Source: Chryseobacterium gleum (GTDB lineage Bacteria > Bacteroidota > Bacteroidia > Flavobacteriales_D > Crocinitomicaceae). From it: a stretch of DNA of 52,539 nucleotides. The notes under the pieces were generated by a model that worked only from the letters and a program-made list of their open reading frames with translations, was not told the origin of the DNA and did not search any database. The stretch lies in NCBI GenBank assembly GCA_945902775.1, contig CAMDMY010000009.1, positions 1 to 52,539 of the forward strand, in the 5' to 3' direction. Shown here in pieces: positions 35,717-45,992 of this stretch. The translations under genes and the position numbers were made by a program. The stretch's first letter is position 1. Every line of letters begins with the position of its first letter.

Positions 35717-38700
35717 ATGTATAAATATTTGGTTATAATTTTTGTATGCTTAAGTCTTCAAGTTATTGGACAAACTTCGGAGAAATACAACAGTGTATAT
35801 GCTAATTTCTATAGAGCTGAAGAACTTTTTCAAAAAGAACAATTTGGTTCGGCTCGTTATGAGTTTAGGACATTTATTGATCAATTTCAGCAAAAGAATG
35901 ATGCTTTATATCAGAAATCTTTGTACTACGAAGCAATTTGTGCTTTGGAATTATATCAAAATGACGCAGTTAAATTATTGACAGATTTTAACACGAATTA
36001 CCCTGAAAGTATTTATAGAGAAGGAATCTATTTTAAATTGGGTCAGTATTTCTATCAACAAAAGAAATACAAAAATGCTTTAGAATGGTTGAATAAATTA
36101 AAGCCTTCCGATGTTGAACCAGATCAAGTTGAAGAATATTATTTTAAAGTGGGGTACTCCGATTTTCAAGAGTCAAAATTTCCTGAAGCTAGAAATGCAT
36201 TTTATGAAATCAAAGAAGGTACTTCTCAATATGCATCTCCGGCCTTGTATTACTTTTCACACATCGCTTACCAAGATAAGTCGTATCAAATCGCTTTAGA
36301 AGGATTTTTAAAATTACAGTCAGTTGAACGTTTCGCGAAAATTGCTCCGTATTACATCGTTCAGATTTATCATTCACAAGGAAAGTATGATGAAGTAACT
36401 AAATTCGCCCCAACGATTGTAGATACAACCAATTTAGTGAATGCAAACGATATGAATCATTTATTAGGAGATGCTTATTACCGTTTGAAAAAATACGATG
36501 AAGCCATTCCTTACCTTTTACAATACAATAAAAAAACACAAACGCTTCGTTCGGATGATTACCAACTTGGATTTTCTTACTACAAGGCTGGGATGTTCAA
36601 TGAGGCTATAAAAATGTTTAACAATGTTGTACAGATAAAAGATACAATTGGACAGACAGCCTATTATCATATCGGTGAGTCTTATTTGAAATTGGATAAA
36701 ATGTCAGCTGCAAGAGCCGCATTTGAAGAGGCGTCTAAAATTGATATGGATCCAAAAATCAAAGAAGATGCTCTTTATAATTATGCGGTATTATCGTATA
36801 AATTAGATGTAAATCCTTATGATGAAGCTGTTGAAGCGATGCAATTTTATTTGAAGCATTATCCAAAATCTATTCGTAAAGACGATATTTATCAATATTT
36901 AGTAACCGTTTATACAACTACAAATAACTATGCTAAAGCGTTACAATCGTTAGAAAAATTACCAAATAAAGATACCCGATTAAAAGCAGCGTATCAAATT
37001 GTAGCCTTTAATAGAGGAGTTGAATTGTATCAAAAAGTGGATTATCCATCGGCAATTTCTTCTTTTGAGTTAGTCGACCGTTACCCAATCGACCCTGTAA
37101 TTACTGGAAGAGCAAAATATTGGGCATCAGATGCTTACTTTCAACAAAAAAAATACGACAAAGCAATTCAAGGATATAAAACCTTTTTAACACTACCCGC
37201 AACCCTTGCGCCTGAACTTAAAAGTAGTGCTTATTACAACATTGGATATGCATACTATGCTAATAACGATACCCTTTTAGGAATCGAAGCATTTAGAACG
37301 TACACTCAACAATCCAACTTGACCAATAAACACAAATTAGCTGATGCGTGTATGCGTGCAGCAGATGGATGTTATGTAACGCGTCAAAACGAAACGGCCA
37401 TTAAATATTATTCAGAAGCCTTAAAATTAAAATCAGGTTACGAAGATCAAGCCTTGTATTATTTGGCAAAAGCTTACGGATATTCACCAAATGGAACGCC
37501 TAAAAAAATTGAACATCTACAAGATTTGATAAACAATTACAAAGATTCTAAGTATATGCTTTCGGCGATTGAAGATTTAGCAATTACCTTTAAAGGAATT
37601 GAAGAATATGACAAAGCAAAAAGTTATTTCGAGCAAATCATTTCTGATTATCCATCCAATGTGTTAGTGAAAGCGGCACGAGTAGAAATTGCAGATATTC
37701 ACTACAAAAAACAAGAATTTCCAAAATGTGAATTAGCCTATAAACTGATTTTAGAAGAATTTGGTGAAGATAGAGAAATGTGTGAAATTGGAGCGAAAGG
37801 ATTAATTACTTTGTATAATGCTTTAAAACAGCCAGTTAAAGCATTAGAAATTGGAGAGAAATACCCTTGTGCTGGAATGACAAAAAATCAACAAGAAGAA
37901 TTGTTCTTTGCCCCTGCAAAAGAGATGTATGATGATACACTTTCCCCATTGTCTGTAACGATTTCGAAATTTGAAGATTATTTAACACGTTATCCAGAAG
38001 GAATTTATGCGAAAGATGCTAAAAATCACTTAGCAGACTGTTATTATCGTTCTAATAATATGGAGCAAGCGATAACGATTTACATAAAAACGTTAGAAGA
38101 TCCAACAAATGGATTTACAGAAATTGCTGCGATTCGAGTATCTAAATACTTGTTCAACAATAAGAAATATGAAGAAGCAATTCCATATTACGAACGATTA
38201 GAAAAAATTAGTAATACACCGAGCGTAGTGTACAATTCTAAATTGGGATTAATGAGAAGTTATTTCTTATTAGAGAAATGGCAAAATGCATCAGTTTACG
38301 CTAAGTCAGTATTAGAAACAGGTCAGCTAAATACTACGATTCGTTTAGAGGCAGAATATTCAAATGCCTTATCAAATTATGCGTTGAAAAATTATACAGA
38401 TGCAAAACCATCATTGGAATGGTTGGTAAAAAATACAACTACGGTCACTGGAGCAGAAGCGAAATTTTTATTAGCGGAAATGTATTACGACCTGAAAGAT
38501 TTAGAAAAAGCCGATGTAGAAATTAGAGGGTTATTAAAAATGAAACCAACGTATAATTATTGGGTTGCTAAGGCGCTTATTCTTCAAGCAAGAGTCTTAA
38601 TATTAAAAGATGATTTGTTTCAAACAGAAGAGACCTTACAATCGGTTATTGAAAACTATCCAAACAAAGAAGATGGTATCATAGCAGAAGCAAATGAAGT

Positions 38701-38797
38701 ATGGGAAGAATTGATGTTATTGAAAAATACTGACAAAGAAATCGCCCCAAAAACAACAACTGAAATTGAAGTAAATGAAGAATCTAATGATAAATAA
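35717..38797 (+). CDS. Large exported TPR protein
   Basis: A 1026-aa protein with a signal peptide (about 1-18, ending QVIGQ) and then TPR-type helical repeats almost end to end, e.g. ALYYFSHIAYQDKSYQIALEGFLKL, GDAYYRLKKYDEAIPYLLQYNK and YWASDAYFQQKKYDKAIQGYKTF. The end is acidic and polar. It is predicted to be periplasmic. The stop lies 23 nt inside the following outer-membrane gene, so the two are translationally coupled and probably form an envelope complex. This gene pair is widespread in Flavobacteriia by memory; the function is not established. It is distinct from PorW. Confidence 0.8.
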   Translation: MYKYLVIIFVCLSLQVIGQTSEKYNSVYANFYRAEELFQKEQFGSARYEFRTFIDQFQQKNDALYQKSLYYEAICALELYQNDAVKLLTDFNTNYPESIYREGIYFKLGQYFYQQKKYKNALEWLNKLKPSDVEPDQVEEYYFKVGYSDFQESKFPEARNAFYEIKEGTSQYASPALYYFSHIAYQDKSYQIALEGFLKLQSVERFAKIAPYYIVQIYHSQGKYDEVTKFAPTIVDTTNLVNANDMNHLLGDAYYRLKKYDEAIPYLLQYNKKTQTLRSDDYQLGFSYYKAGMFNEAIKMFNNVVQIKDTIGQTAYYHIGESYLKLDKMSAARAAFEEASKIDMDPKIKEDALYNYAVLSYKLDVNPYDEAVEAMQFYLKHYPKSIRKDDIYQYLVTVYTTTNNYAKALQSLEKLPNKDTRLKAAYQIVAFNRGVELYQKVDYPSAISSFELVDRYPIDPVITGRAKYWASDAYFQQKKYDKAIQGYKTFLTLPATLAPELKSSAYYNIGYAYYANNDTLLGIEAFRTYTQQSNLTNKHKLADACMRAADGCYVTRQNETAIKYYSEALKLKSGYEDQALYYLAKAYGYSPNGTPKKIEHLQDLINNYKDSKYMLSAIEDLAITFKGIEEYDKAKSYFEQIISDYPSNVLVKAARVEIADIHYKKQEFPKCELAYKLILEEFGEDREMCEIGAKGLITLYNALKQPVKALEIGEKYPCAGMTKNQQEELFFAPAKEMYDDTLSPLSVTISKFEDYLTRYPEGIYAKDAKNHLADCYYRSNNMEQAITIYIKTLEDPTNGFTEIAAIRVSKYLFNNKKYEEAIPYYERLEKISNTPSVVYNSKLGLMRSYFLLEKWQNASVYAKSVLETGQLNTTIRLEAEYSNALSNYALKNYTDAKPSLEWLVKNTTTVTGAEAKFLLAEMYYDLKDLEKADVEIRGLLKMKPTYNYWVAKALILQARVLILKDDLFQTEETLQSVIENYPNKEDGIIAEANEVWEELMLLKNTDKEIAPKTTTEIEVNEESNDK

Positions 38798-40493
38798 GGG
38801 TATACTTTTCGCATTCCTTTTTTGTGGCTTCACAGTGTGGGGTCAGGAAAAAATTGTTGATTTAAAAGCAAAAGGAAATCGTACGATTGAAAAAGCGTAT
38901 CGTCTTACGGACAACCCGAAAGTAATTGATACAATTGTTGTTACTCCGGCTACAAATTATCCGTTGATGGTTTTGCAACACAAAACTTCCATTACCTTAG
39001 AGCCAATTCAACCGGCAACAATTAAAACAGAGCCAAAACTATCGCAATTATACCATTCGTATATCAAAGCAGGAATTGGAAGCACATTAATGCCTTTGGG
39101 TGAAGTCTATTTTTCGAACGCTCGTTCTAGAAAATATACCTATGGAGTTCATTTGAAACACGTCAGTTCTTTCGGAGAAATAAAAGGGTATGCTCCTGCC
39201 CAATTTGATCGTAATTCTGGGAAATTATTTGGTGGAATAAACGAGAAAAACTACACATTGTTAGGAGATATTCATTACAACAACAAAGGATTTCATTATT
39301 ATGGAATTCAAAATCCAAAATTGAATAGAGATACAATTGCTCAACGTTTCAGCGATGTTGGTGCTACTTTTTCATTTGCTTCTCACAAAGCAGATAGTGC
39401 TAAGATCAACTACAAAATCGGACTTACTTACAACAATTTTCAATCTAAAAAACCAATCATTGATAGTTTATCAAAATGGAGAGCGCAAGAAAATTTAGTA
39501 GCCTTAACAAGTACATTGAATTATAAATTAGGGAAAGAAGTCTTTTCGGTCGATTTAAATGCTGCTTTTAATGGATACAAATACGGTTTAAAAGATTCAA
39601 CAATTTCAGTATTGGATTCAGGAATTGTTCGTAATAATACGGTTATAAGTTTAAAGCCTTCTATCACAACGTTTGCAAAAGAAAATCGTTTCAAAGCAAA
39701 AATTGGTTTAGACTTAACAATGGATGCTGACAAAAAGAACAGTTTATACATTTATCCAATTGCTGAATTGAAATACTCTTTGTTCAATGATTTATTCATA
39801 CCATACATTGGAGCAAAAGGTGGAATCAAACAAAACACATTCAAAAGTTTAACAGGTCAAAACGAATTTATGTTGACGAATGTTAAAATGAGAAATGAAA
39901 ATACAGTAGCAGATTTATTTTTCGGTATCAAAGGAACGATTACGAAACGCATCAGTTTCAATGCAAGCGCAAGTTTCGCCTATGTGAAAAATAAAGCCTT
40001 ATTTGTAACGGATACTACTTTTTCATTGGGAAATAAATTCAACATTATTTTCGATACAATGAGCATTACAACAATCGAAGGATCTATTTCATATCAATTA
40101 GTTGAAAAATTAAAAATCGATGCGATTGGTCGTTATTACTCTTATGCATTAAATAATAATTCGTATGCATGGAACTTACCTCAATTTCAAATCATTGCAA
40201 GAGGGAGTTACAATCTATACGATAAATTTTACGCCAATATAGATGTAAATTTTGAAGGTGGAAGAAAAGCATTGGTATACAAAAAAGAAGAAAATACAAC
40301 GGTAGAAGATAATCAAATCGCCAAAACTTTAGGATTTGTAGCAGACGCAGATTTAAGTGTAGAATATAGATACAACAAACGTATTTCAGCCTTTTTGCAA
40401 TTCAACAACTTAGCTGGCCAAAGATATAAAAGATGGTACAATGCCCCTGTACAAGGTTTCCAAGTAATGGGTGGGGTTACGTTTAGATTTTAA
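38775..40493 (+). CDS. Outer-membrane beta-barrel protein (TonB-receptor-like, no plug)
   Basis: A 572-aa protein starting 23 nt before the end of the TPR gene, in another frame. The signal peptide covers about residues 1-23 (ending TVWGQ). It has alternating beta strands throughout, and the C-terminus GQRYKRWYNAPVQGFQVMGGVTFRF ends in phenylalanine as expected for BAM-inserted barrels. The last segment resembles TonB-dependent receptors, but no plug domain precedes it. It likely partners the TPR protein in the outer membrane. The substrate is unknown. Confidence 0.78.
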   Translation: MKNLMINKGILFAFLFCGFTVWGQEKIVDLKAKGNRTIEKAYRLTDNPKVIDTIVVTPATNYPLMVLQHKTSITLEPIQPATIKTEPKLSQLYHSYIKAGIGSTLMPLGEVYFSNARSRKYTYGVHLKHVSSFGEIKGYAPAQFDRNSGKLFGGINEKNYTLLGDIHYNNKGFHYYGIQNPKLNRDTIAQRFSDVGATFSFASHKADSAKINYKIGLTYNNFQSKKPIIDSLSKWRAQENLVALTSTLNYKLGKEVFSVDLNAAFNGYKYGLKDSTISVLDSGIVRNNTVISLKPSITTFAKENRFKAKIGLDLTMDADKKNSLYIYPIAELKYSLFNDLFIPYIGAKGGIKQNTFKSLTGQNEFMLTNVKMRNENTVADLFFGIKGTITKRISFNASASFAYVKNKALFVTDTTFSLGNKFNIIFDTMSITTIEGSISYQLVEKLKIDAIGRYYSYALNNNSYAWNLPQFQIIARGSYNLYDKFYANIDVNFEGGRKALVYKKEENTTVEDNQIAKTLGFVADADLSVEYRYNKRISAFLQFNNLAGQRYKRWYNAPVQGFQVMGGVTFRF

Positions 40494-40533
40494 AGATAGA
40501 TTGATAAATAGAAATTTTTAGCAATAAATTTTT

Positions 40534-41127
40534 TCAACCTACTTTAAACCAACCCGTTATACTCATTCTATTTTTGGTAGTATTCAGCACTTCGTGTTCT
40601 AATTCGTTGCTTTTAAAAAACACACTTTTACCATTTGTAGGCGAGATGGACTGGGACGAATTTGCTTGATGTATACACAATTCTCCACCGTCTATTGTTT
40701 TCCAGTTTTCGTTAAGATAAAAAATCATCGAATATTTACGACTGTCGTTGTTTTGAAATTGGTCGAAGTGTTTTTTATAGAATGTCCCTGGTTCATATAG
40801 GGTGTAATGGAATTCGTAACTTGTAATACCAGTATAACAAGTGCGATTAAGATACAATACAAAGGCATCAATCACATCGAAAAAGGAATTTTCAAATTCG
40901 TCTTTGTGACTTCGATCTAACCAAAATATTTTGTCGCCTCGCACCAATTTTGAGCGATCTATATCGGCTGATTTACCTGTTCCGGCCAGTGTTAATTGGT
41001 CTTTTGAGAAAAGGGATTTCAGGTTATTAGTAAGTTGGAACGATAAGTTTTTACTCAAGAAATTCTCTGTTATTCCTATTTTATCTTTTATAAAACTGTT
41101 GATCAACGTATCAAATGTATGTTCCAA
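40534..41127 (-). CDS. 2OG-Fe(II) oxygenase (prolyl-4-hydroxylase-like)
   Basis: A 197-aa cytoplasmic dioxygenase. The iron ligands are H120 and D122 (YKKHFDQF) and H178 (NELEHEVL); the 2-oxoglutarate-binding R187 is in TTKNRMSITGWF. YSMIFYLNENW and GGELCIH are typical of the P4Hc family. It is complete. Convergent with the outer-membrane gene 40 nt away. The substrate (protein proline or another residue) cannot be predicted. Confidence 0.88.
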   Translation of the reverse strand: MEHTFDTLINSFIKDKIGITENFLSKNLSFQLTNNLKSLFSKDQLTLAGTGKSADIDRSKLVRGDKIFWLDRSHKDEFENSFFDVIDAFVLYLNRTCYTGITSYEFHYTLYEPGTFYKKHFDQFQNNDSRKYSMIFYLNENWKTIDGGELCIHQANSSQSISPTNGKSVFFKSNELEHEVLNTTKNRMSITGWFKVG

Positions 41128-41262
41128 AGTTGGGGAGTTACAATTGACAGATTGTCAAGAGATTTGGTAAGGTAGGGTTTAAAAAAGGATTCGAACGATG
41201 ATAGAAGATTATTTACTAAAATTCTTTTAAAATGAGATTAATTTATCAAGAATTATTGTGAT

Positions 41263-42264
41263 TTACTTTGAATTTATCTTCTTTATAAGTTGGTCAAAAT
41301 CAGATACTATTTTTTGAGTTTTGTTGAATTCATCGTATTCTTGAACTGCTTTTTTTGCAGCCTGAATTTTAGAAATAGCACCCTTTCCATCTAATACTTT
41401 GTACTCATTAAATGTCAAAAATTTATTTACACTTTCTGCAAGTTGTTCCATTGTAAAGGTATTTTCACGTTCGATTAAACCTTCAATGTAATCAAAATAA
41501 CTTCCAACTGTTCTTTCTAATTGTTTGATCTCATTTTCAGGCAAATAGTTTTTAGCAATTATTACATCTGATTTTAAAATTCGACCATTTGGTGAATTTT
41601 TCCAGGTAGTTAAACCTAAATTCTCCTTTGATTGATCAACTTTTGAGTAAATTATTTCTGCTGCTGTTTTACCCGATATGGCAAAGTGAAATTTGTTTTG
41701 AATGAACGCATAGAAGTTTTTTGTTATTTCAGCATTCTTATCATAATCGATTGAACATTCCGCAAAAATATCTGTAATCTGTTGGTAAATTCTTCTTTCA
41801 CTTGCTCGTATTGAGCGAATGCGCTGTAATAATTCTTTGAAATAATCTTTCCCAAAAACTTTTTGACCTTCTTTTAAACGATGATCATCTAATACAAAGC
41901 CTTTGATAATGTATTCTTTTAACGTTTGAGTAGCCCAAATTCTAAATTGTGTTGCTTTTGATGAGTTTACTCTGTAACCTACTGAAATTATTACGTCGAG
42001 ATTATAATATTCTAATTCACGATTAACTTTTCTTTCTCCTTCAATTTGAACTGTTCGGAAATTCCGAACAGTTGACTCTTTTATCAACTCTCCTGATTCA
42101 AAAATATTTGATAAATGCTCACTAACTGTTGACTTTACAACACCAAACAACTCCGCCATCGCCTTTTGAGTTAGCCAAACGGTTTCGTCTTCTAAATAAA
42201 CATCTACTTTCACTTCATTATCTGAAGTATTATAAATTAAAAAGTTTGAAATTTCTTTACCCAT
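41263..42264 (-). CDS. RhuM-family protein
   Basis: A 333-aa member of the RhuM (virulence protein) family. The N-terminal region contains a helix-turn-helix-like VWLTQKAMAELFGVVKSTVSEHLSNIF and the family hallmark NRELEYYNLDVIISVGYRVNSSKATQFRIWATQTLKEYI. The C-terminal half has helical charged segments (VQEYDEFNKTQKIVSDFDQLI). The function is unknown; these genes often lie in accessory islands near restriction or toxin genes. Here it is upstream of a restriction-methylation pseudogene on the same strand, in an accessory-looking stretch. Confidence 0.88.
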   Translation of the reverse strand: MGKEISNFLIYNTSDNEVKVDVYLEDETVWLTQKAMAELFGVVKSTVSEHLSNIFESGELIKESTVRNFRTVQIEGERKVNRELEYYNLDVIISVGYRVNSSKATQFRIWATQTLKEYIIKGFVLDDHRLKEGQKVFGKDYFKELLQRIRSIRASERRIYQQITDIFAECSIDYDKNAEITKNFYAFIQNKFHFAISGKTAAEIIYSKVDQSKENLGLTTWKNSPNGRILKSDVIIAKNYLPENEIKQLERTVGSYFDYIEGLIERENTFTMEQLAESVNKFLTFNEYKVLDGKGAISKIQAAKKAVQEYDEFNKTQKIVSDFDQLIKKINSK

Positions 42265-42295
42265 AAAAATTCGGATGAATAAACGCTAATTTAAA

Positions 42296-42303
42296 CAAAG
42301 ATA
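42296..42303 (-). promoter_or_regulatory. Putative -7 box (TATCTTTG) of the RhuM gene
   Basis: It matches TANNTTTG on the minus strand, 31 nt before the ATG (42264). No -33 TTTG at 19 nt was seen. Confidence 0.5.
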
Positions 42304-42448
42304 ATCATTGAAAACAATCTTATATAATTTAAACTAAATGAAAATTTCATTCATTTTTATTGTGACTTTTTTTACCTAATTAAGTTTACATTAGCATTAA
42401 AATTTATATTAATTTTCATTACTTTTTAGTTAAATTTAAAATCTTCAA

Positions 42449-42661
42449 ATGAAACTTCTAATTGCCTTTCTAATTCTTTGTATTTCAACATTACATTCAC
42501 AAGAATTTACTTCTACCCAAATACAACATCCAAAATTTTTAATTGGCGCGAAAATGAAGGCAAATTTTGAAAAGAAGCATTACTTGAATACTTACCCTGT
42601 TTTCAATTCTTATGAGCATTTTAAACAAAGATATTCACCAAAATTTAAAGCATTTGTATGA
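42449..42661 (+). CDS. Small secreted hypothetical protein
   Basis: A 70-aa protein with a clear signal peptide (MKLLIAFLILCISTLHSQ, cleavage after Q18 or nearby). The mature part is about 52 residues, basic and aromatic (HPKFLIGAKMKANFEKKHYL). I recognise no family. The stop overlaps the stop end of a convergent small ORF by 17 nt. It could be a true small secreted protein or the start of a truncated gene. Confidence 0.5.
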   Translation: MKLLIAFLILCISTLHSQEFTSTQIQHPKFLIGAKMKANFEKKHYLNTYPVFNSYEHFKQRYSPKFKAFV

Positions 42662-42803
42662 GAAGCGCTTTATCAAATTGCTCATTTTCAATTAGATTAT
42701 CCGCATTTTCAGTGAGTAAATAATACTCTTCATTGGAGATTTGAGTAAACACATTCGAAATAGAAAGCAAACATAAAAACACCAACAATTTTATTTTTTC
42801 CAT
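42645..42803 (-). CDS. Small secreted ORF, probably a truncated TPR-type gene
   Basis: A 52-aa frame, MEKIKLLVFLCLL..., with a signal peptide (cleavage near VFTQ) and a mature part ISNEEYYLLTENADNLIENEQFDKALLIQML. The end resembles the first helix pair of a TPR and then stops abruptly at TAA inside the convergent gene. It looks like the 5' remnant of a longer exported TPR protein. Convergent and overlapping the 70-aa ORF by 17 nt. Confidence 0.4.
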   Translation of the reverse strand: MEKIKLLVFLCLLSISNVFTQISNEEYYLLTENADNLIENEQFDKALLIQML

Positions 42804-43102
42804 AATTGATAAATTGACATCAATTATAGCGTATAATGAATGTGGTGTAAAAGTCGTGATGAATGAAGATTATTCTATTGCAAAACTTTGTGAATGAGAT
42901 GTATAATTCACATGTTTGTTTAATATATCGGATTTAGTTTTTATCTACTTCCACAATACAATATCCTATACCACCTCTGAACCCCTTTATTTCATTGGGT
43001 TTTAGAGGTGCTATTTTGTTCGTGTGCCACTAATGTGTCATGGCACACGAGGGTAGATATTGGTGGGGAAATCGGAGGGGTTGGGGTGTTGATAAGTTGT
43101 TA
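42804..43102. other. Intergenic region with two strong hairpins
   Basis: There is no gene in these 299 bases. They hold a stem CACCTCT...AGAGGTG reinforced by AACCC/GGGTT (42972-43010) and a perfect 9-bp stem CGTGTGCCA/TGGCACACG (43021-43029 with 43041-43049), then a G-rich stretch to 43095. A TACTTCC-A-CAATACAA sequence (42946-42961) resembles the end of mnmE with one inserted base. The stretch is richer in G+C than its surroundings. Confidence 0.6.
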
Positions 43103-45933
43103 CTATACTTTTTTCTTTTTTACTTTCCTTTCGGGCTTTTCGATTTCAGTAAATAAGTTTGCGTTATAATCCTCGTAGAGATTAAATAAATACTCCAGTC
43201 TTTTTTGGTCTGTGGTAAATTTTGTTTCTCGATAAAATTTATCAACGGCATTGTCTAAAGCCTGATGTGCTTTTAATAGATTGACTGGCATTGCTATTGA
43301 ATCATAAAGATCAACCAATGAACTTCCCGTTTTAAAGTATGTTTTCCTTATATCTAAAACCTTCTGAGCCGCATTTTCTATTGCTTTCTTTTGTACTTTG
43401 TTTGCATCATTTGGCCATGGAAAATTATTATAAACAATTTCATTACTATATCGGTATCTACTCTCAAGCCTTCCACATACATAGCGCATCCAGGTCATAT
43501 GCATTTTAGAAGTTAATATTCCAAAATGAAAAATTGATGCATTTGGAATCACACTACATGAATTGTTTGCGATATACGTTTTATCAATAAAATCGAATGG
43601 AATATACTCTCGATTTTCTGTACTGGTCAACGGAACAAATATGTAATTGCTTTTTGGTTGACGAATTTCACCAAACAAATGCGGACTAAAAGCAAGTTTT
43701 TGTGTAGCCAATCGATTACTTAATCCTCGATGTTTTTTAACTAAATTTACTCTTTTGTAGATTTCAGGCATTGCCTTTAATTCATTAGGTTGAATTCCAT
43801 CTAACCATAAGCACCATTTTTTTTTACCATTCAAATATTCTTTGGCACTTAAAAGTGGCTTAATCCACTTTTTTGAATTAGGTTCTAATATTAAAATTTC
43901 AATTTTTTCATCCTCGGTTAAAAGTAAATTTCCATTATCATTAGGCATGCTTCCAAATGAAATCTCAGGAACATTACATATTGGGAATCTTCTTTTTAAA
44001 ATTGCAAGGTCACTGCCTTGAACTAGGTAGGGGTTTATGTTTTTAGCCTTTAATTTTTTTGGTTCACCAGCAATATCTGAATATTCGAATATGAACTTTT
44101 CGAGGACCTTTGTTTGTCCAAATCCAAAATTACAACACAATGCACTCCAGCAACTCCATCAGCCTCATTATGCCATTTAAATGTTTGATGGGCAAATTGA
44201 ATTGTCATTTGAAATTTTGAATATAAATCATTCCATAATATACCTGGTTGCTCTCCTTGAGCAATACTATTAGTACTTACTAATGCTGTTCTTGTTGTAG
44301 AATGCTTTTTCATATATTCCGCAGACTTGATATACCAGCACGCAACATAATCCAACACCCCAGATCCTTTCGAATCTTTAAAGATTTTTGTTGAATCAAT
44401 TTTCTGCTCCTTGGTTTGATATTGTTTACCAATAAATGGGGGGTTGCCTACTATGTAGTTGAATACTACGGGGACTTTGTCGACTGAATCTTTTATGTAT
44501 ACTTTCCTACCTTCCCATTCCGTCAAAAGAGCATTACAATTTTTAATGATTGCAGATTCCTCTAATGGAATAGTGGGCACTACTTGCCCGAATTCACTTT
44601 CTAATCTTAAATGCATTTGATGCTGAGTGAGCCACATTGCAACAGATGCAATCATATTAGATGTTGGTTCAATTTCATAACCGTAAAAATTATTCAAATG
44701 GACACTTGAAAGCAAACTGCCATCGGTAATTAATTTTTTTTCGCCTCTGTACAGCATTTTAATCACTTCAATATCGAGTAACATTAATTCTCGATAAATT
44801 ACCACTAAGAAATTACCACATCCACACGCTGGATCTAAAAAAACCAATGACCCTATCTTTTTACGAAAAGATTCAAGTGCTTTCTTGCTAGACTTTATAT
44901 TATCGAACTCAAAATGCAATTCATCCAAAAACAAAGGTTTTATTACCCTTAGAATATTTTTTTCTGAGGTAAAGTGTGCGCCTAAATTCCTTCTTTCAAC
45001 ATTATTCATTAAGGCCTGAAAAAGTGATCCAAAAATTACCGGGGAAATATCTGACCAATCATAGGCACAACAATCTAGTAATGCATCTCGAAGCGCATTA
45101 GTTGTATAAGGAACTTTCTTTAATGACGAATCGAATAACCCTCCATTTACATACGGAAATTTACTCAACGCGGGATTTATTTTACCTCTTGTTTTTACTG
45201 GTTCATCAAGTGTTTCGAATAATGCCAAAAGGTGATCTCCAAGTGTTTTTCCTGAAGTGTTTTCACGAATATAATTTTCAAATTGTTTACTTTCAAAGAT
45301 TCCTGTGTCCTCTGCAAAAAGACAAAATAGTATTCTTGCTAATAATACTGAAATATCTGTCGAAGAATATCCCTTTCTTTCGATGGCATCATAAACATTT
45401 GCTATTCTCCTTGCCGCTTCTTGATTAACTTTTTCTTCATCAGACTCTAATCGATTTGCAAACTCAATAAAAAAGTTAAACTCCTCTAACCTTTTGTCAA
45501 GTTGTTCCAAAGGAACTTCTGTTAAAAATTTGATTTTAACCTTTTCTGATTTAGTTATGGTAACTTCATATTTTCGAATTCGTTTAAAATTCATCAACAT
45601 GATATATTGTGGTATCTGATGGTCTAAAAGATTATTAATGTATTCCTCTGCCTGTGCCAATGTTTTTTCCCAATTTTTTGGGTTGTCCAAATGGGCAGAT
45701 TTTGATTCAATAATTAATTTACCTGACCAAAATAAATCTGCAAAACCTGTTCCTGTTTCATCCTTTTTTAGAATTGACTTTTCAAATTGTGCTAAATTTT
45801 TTCTGTCTAGTCCGAAGATTTGGAAAAATTCATTTGTAAATGTTTGGGCTTCTGCTCTTTCTGCTCTTGTTCCTCTCCATCTCAAGATGAATGCCTCAGC
45901 CTTATCTCGCATTTCATTATTTATTATCTTCAT
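43103..45933 (-). pseudogene. MmeI-like type IIG/IIL restriction-methylation gene, frameshifted
   Basis: Two overlapping frames (44050-45933, 627 aa; 43103-44140, 345 aa) form one MmeI-like protein of about 940 aa. The first holds the PD-(D/E)XK nuclease (FADLFW D66, IIESKSA E76/K78), a helical spacer, and the N6-adenine methylase with SAM motif DPACGCGNF (367-375) and catalytic NPPF (497-500). The second begins within ...FGFGQTKVLEKFIFEY and holds the target-recognition domain (SRYRYSNEIVYNNFPWP) and the C-terminal helices. The break is near 44124-44130, at the ATTTTGG run, where one extra base would restore GVHCVVI-LGFGQ. As written, the enzyme lacks sequence recognition, so it should be inactive unless frameshifting occurs. 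Confidence 0.85.
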
Positions 45934-45992
45934 TTTTTTCCTTATTGATTATTTTATTAAACAACTAGTTAAAATTAAACGTGTAATTCACC

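Noticed and set aside
44050-44140. Programmed frameshift in the MmeI-like gene
   Set aside because: The site is a short ATTTTGG without a classic slippery heptamer, stimulatory structure or long homopolymer; a plain mutation or sequence error is simpler.
45102-45428. 108-aa plus-strand frame
   Set aside because: Antisense to conserved domains of the MmeI-like gene; no start context or family.
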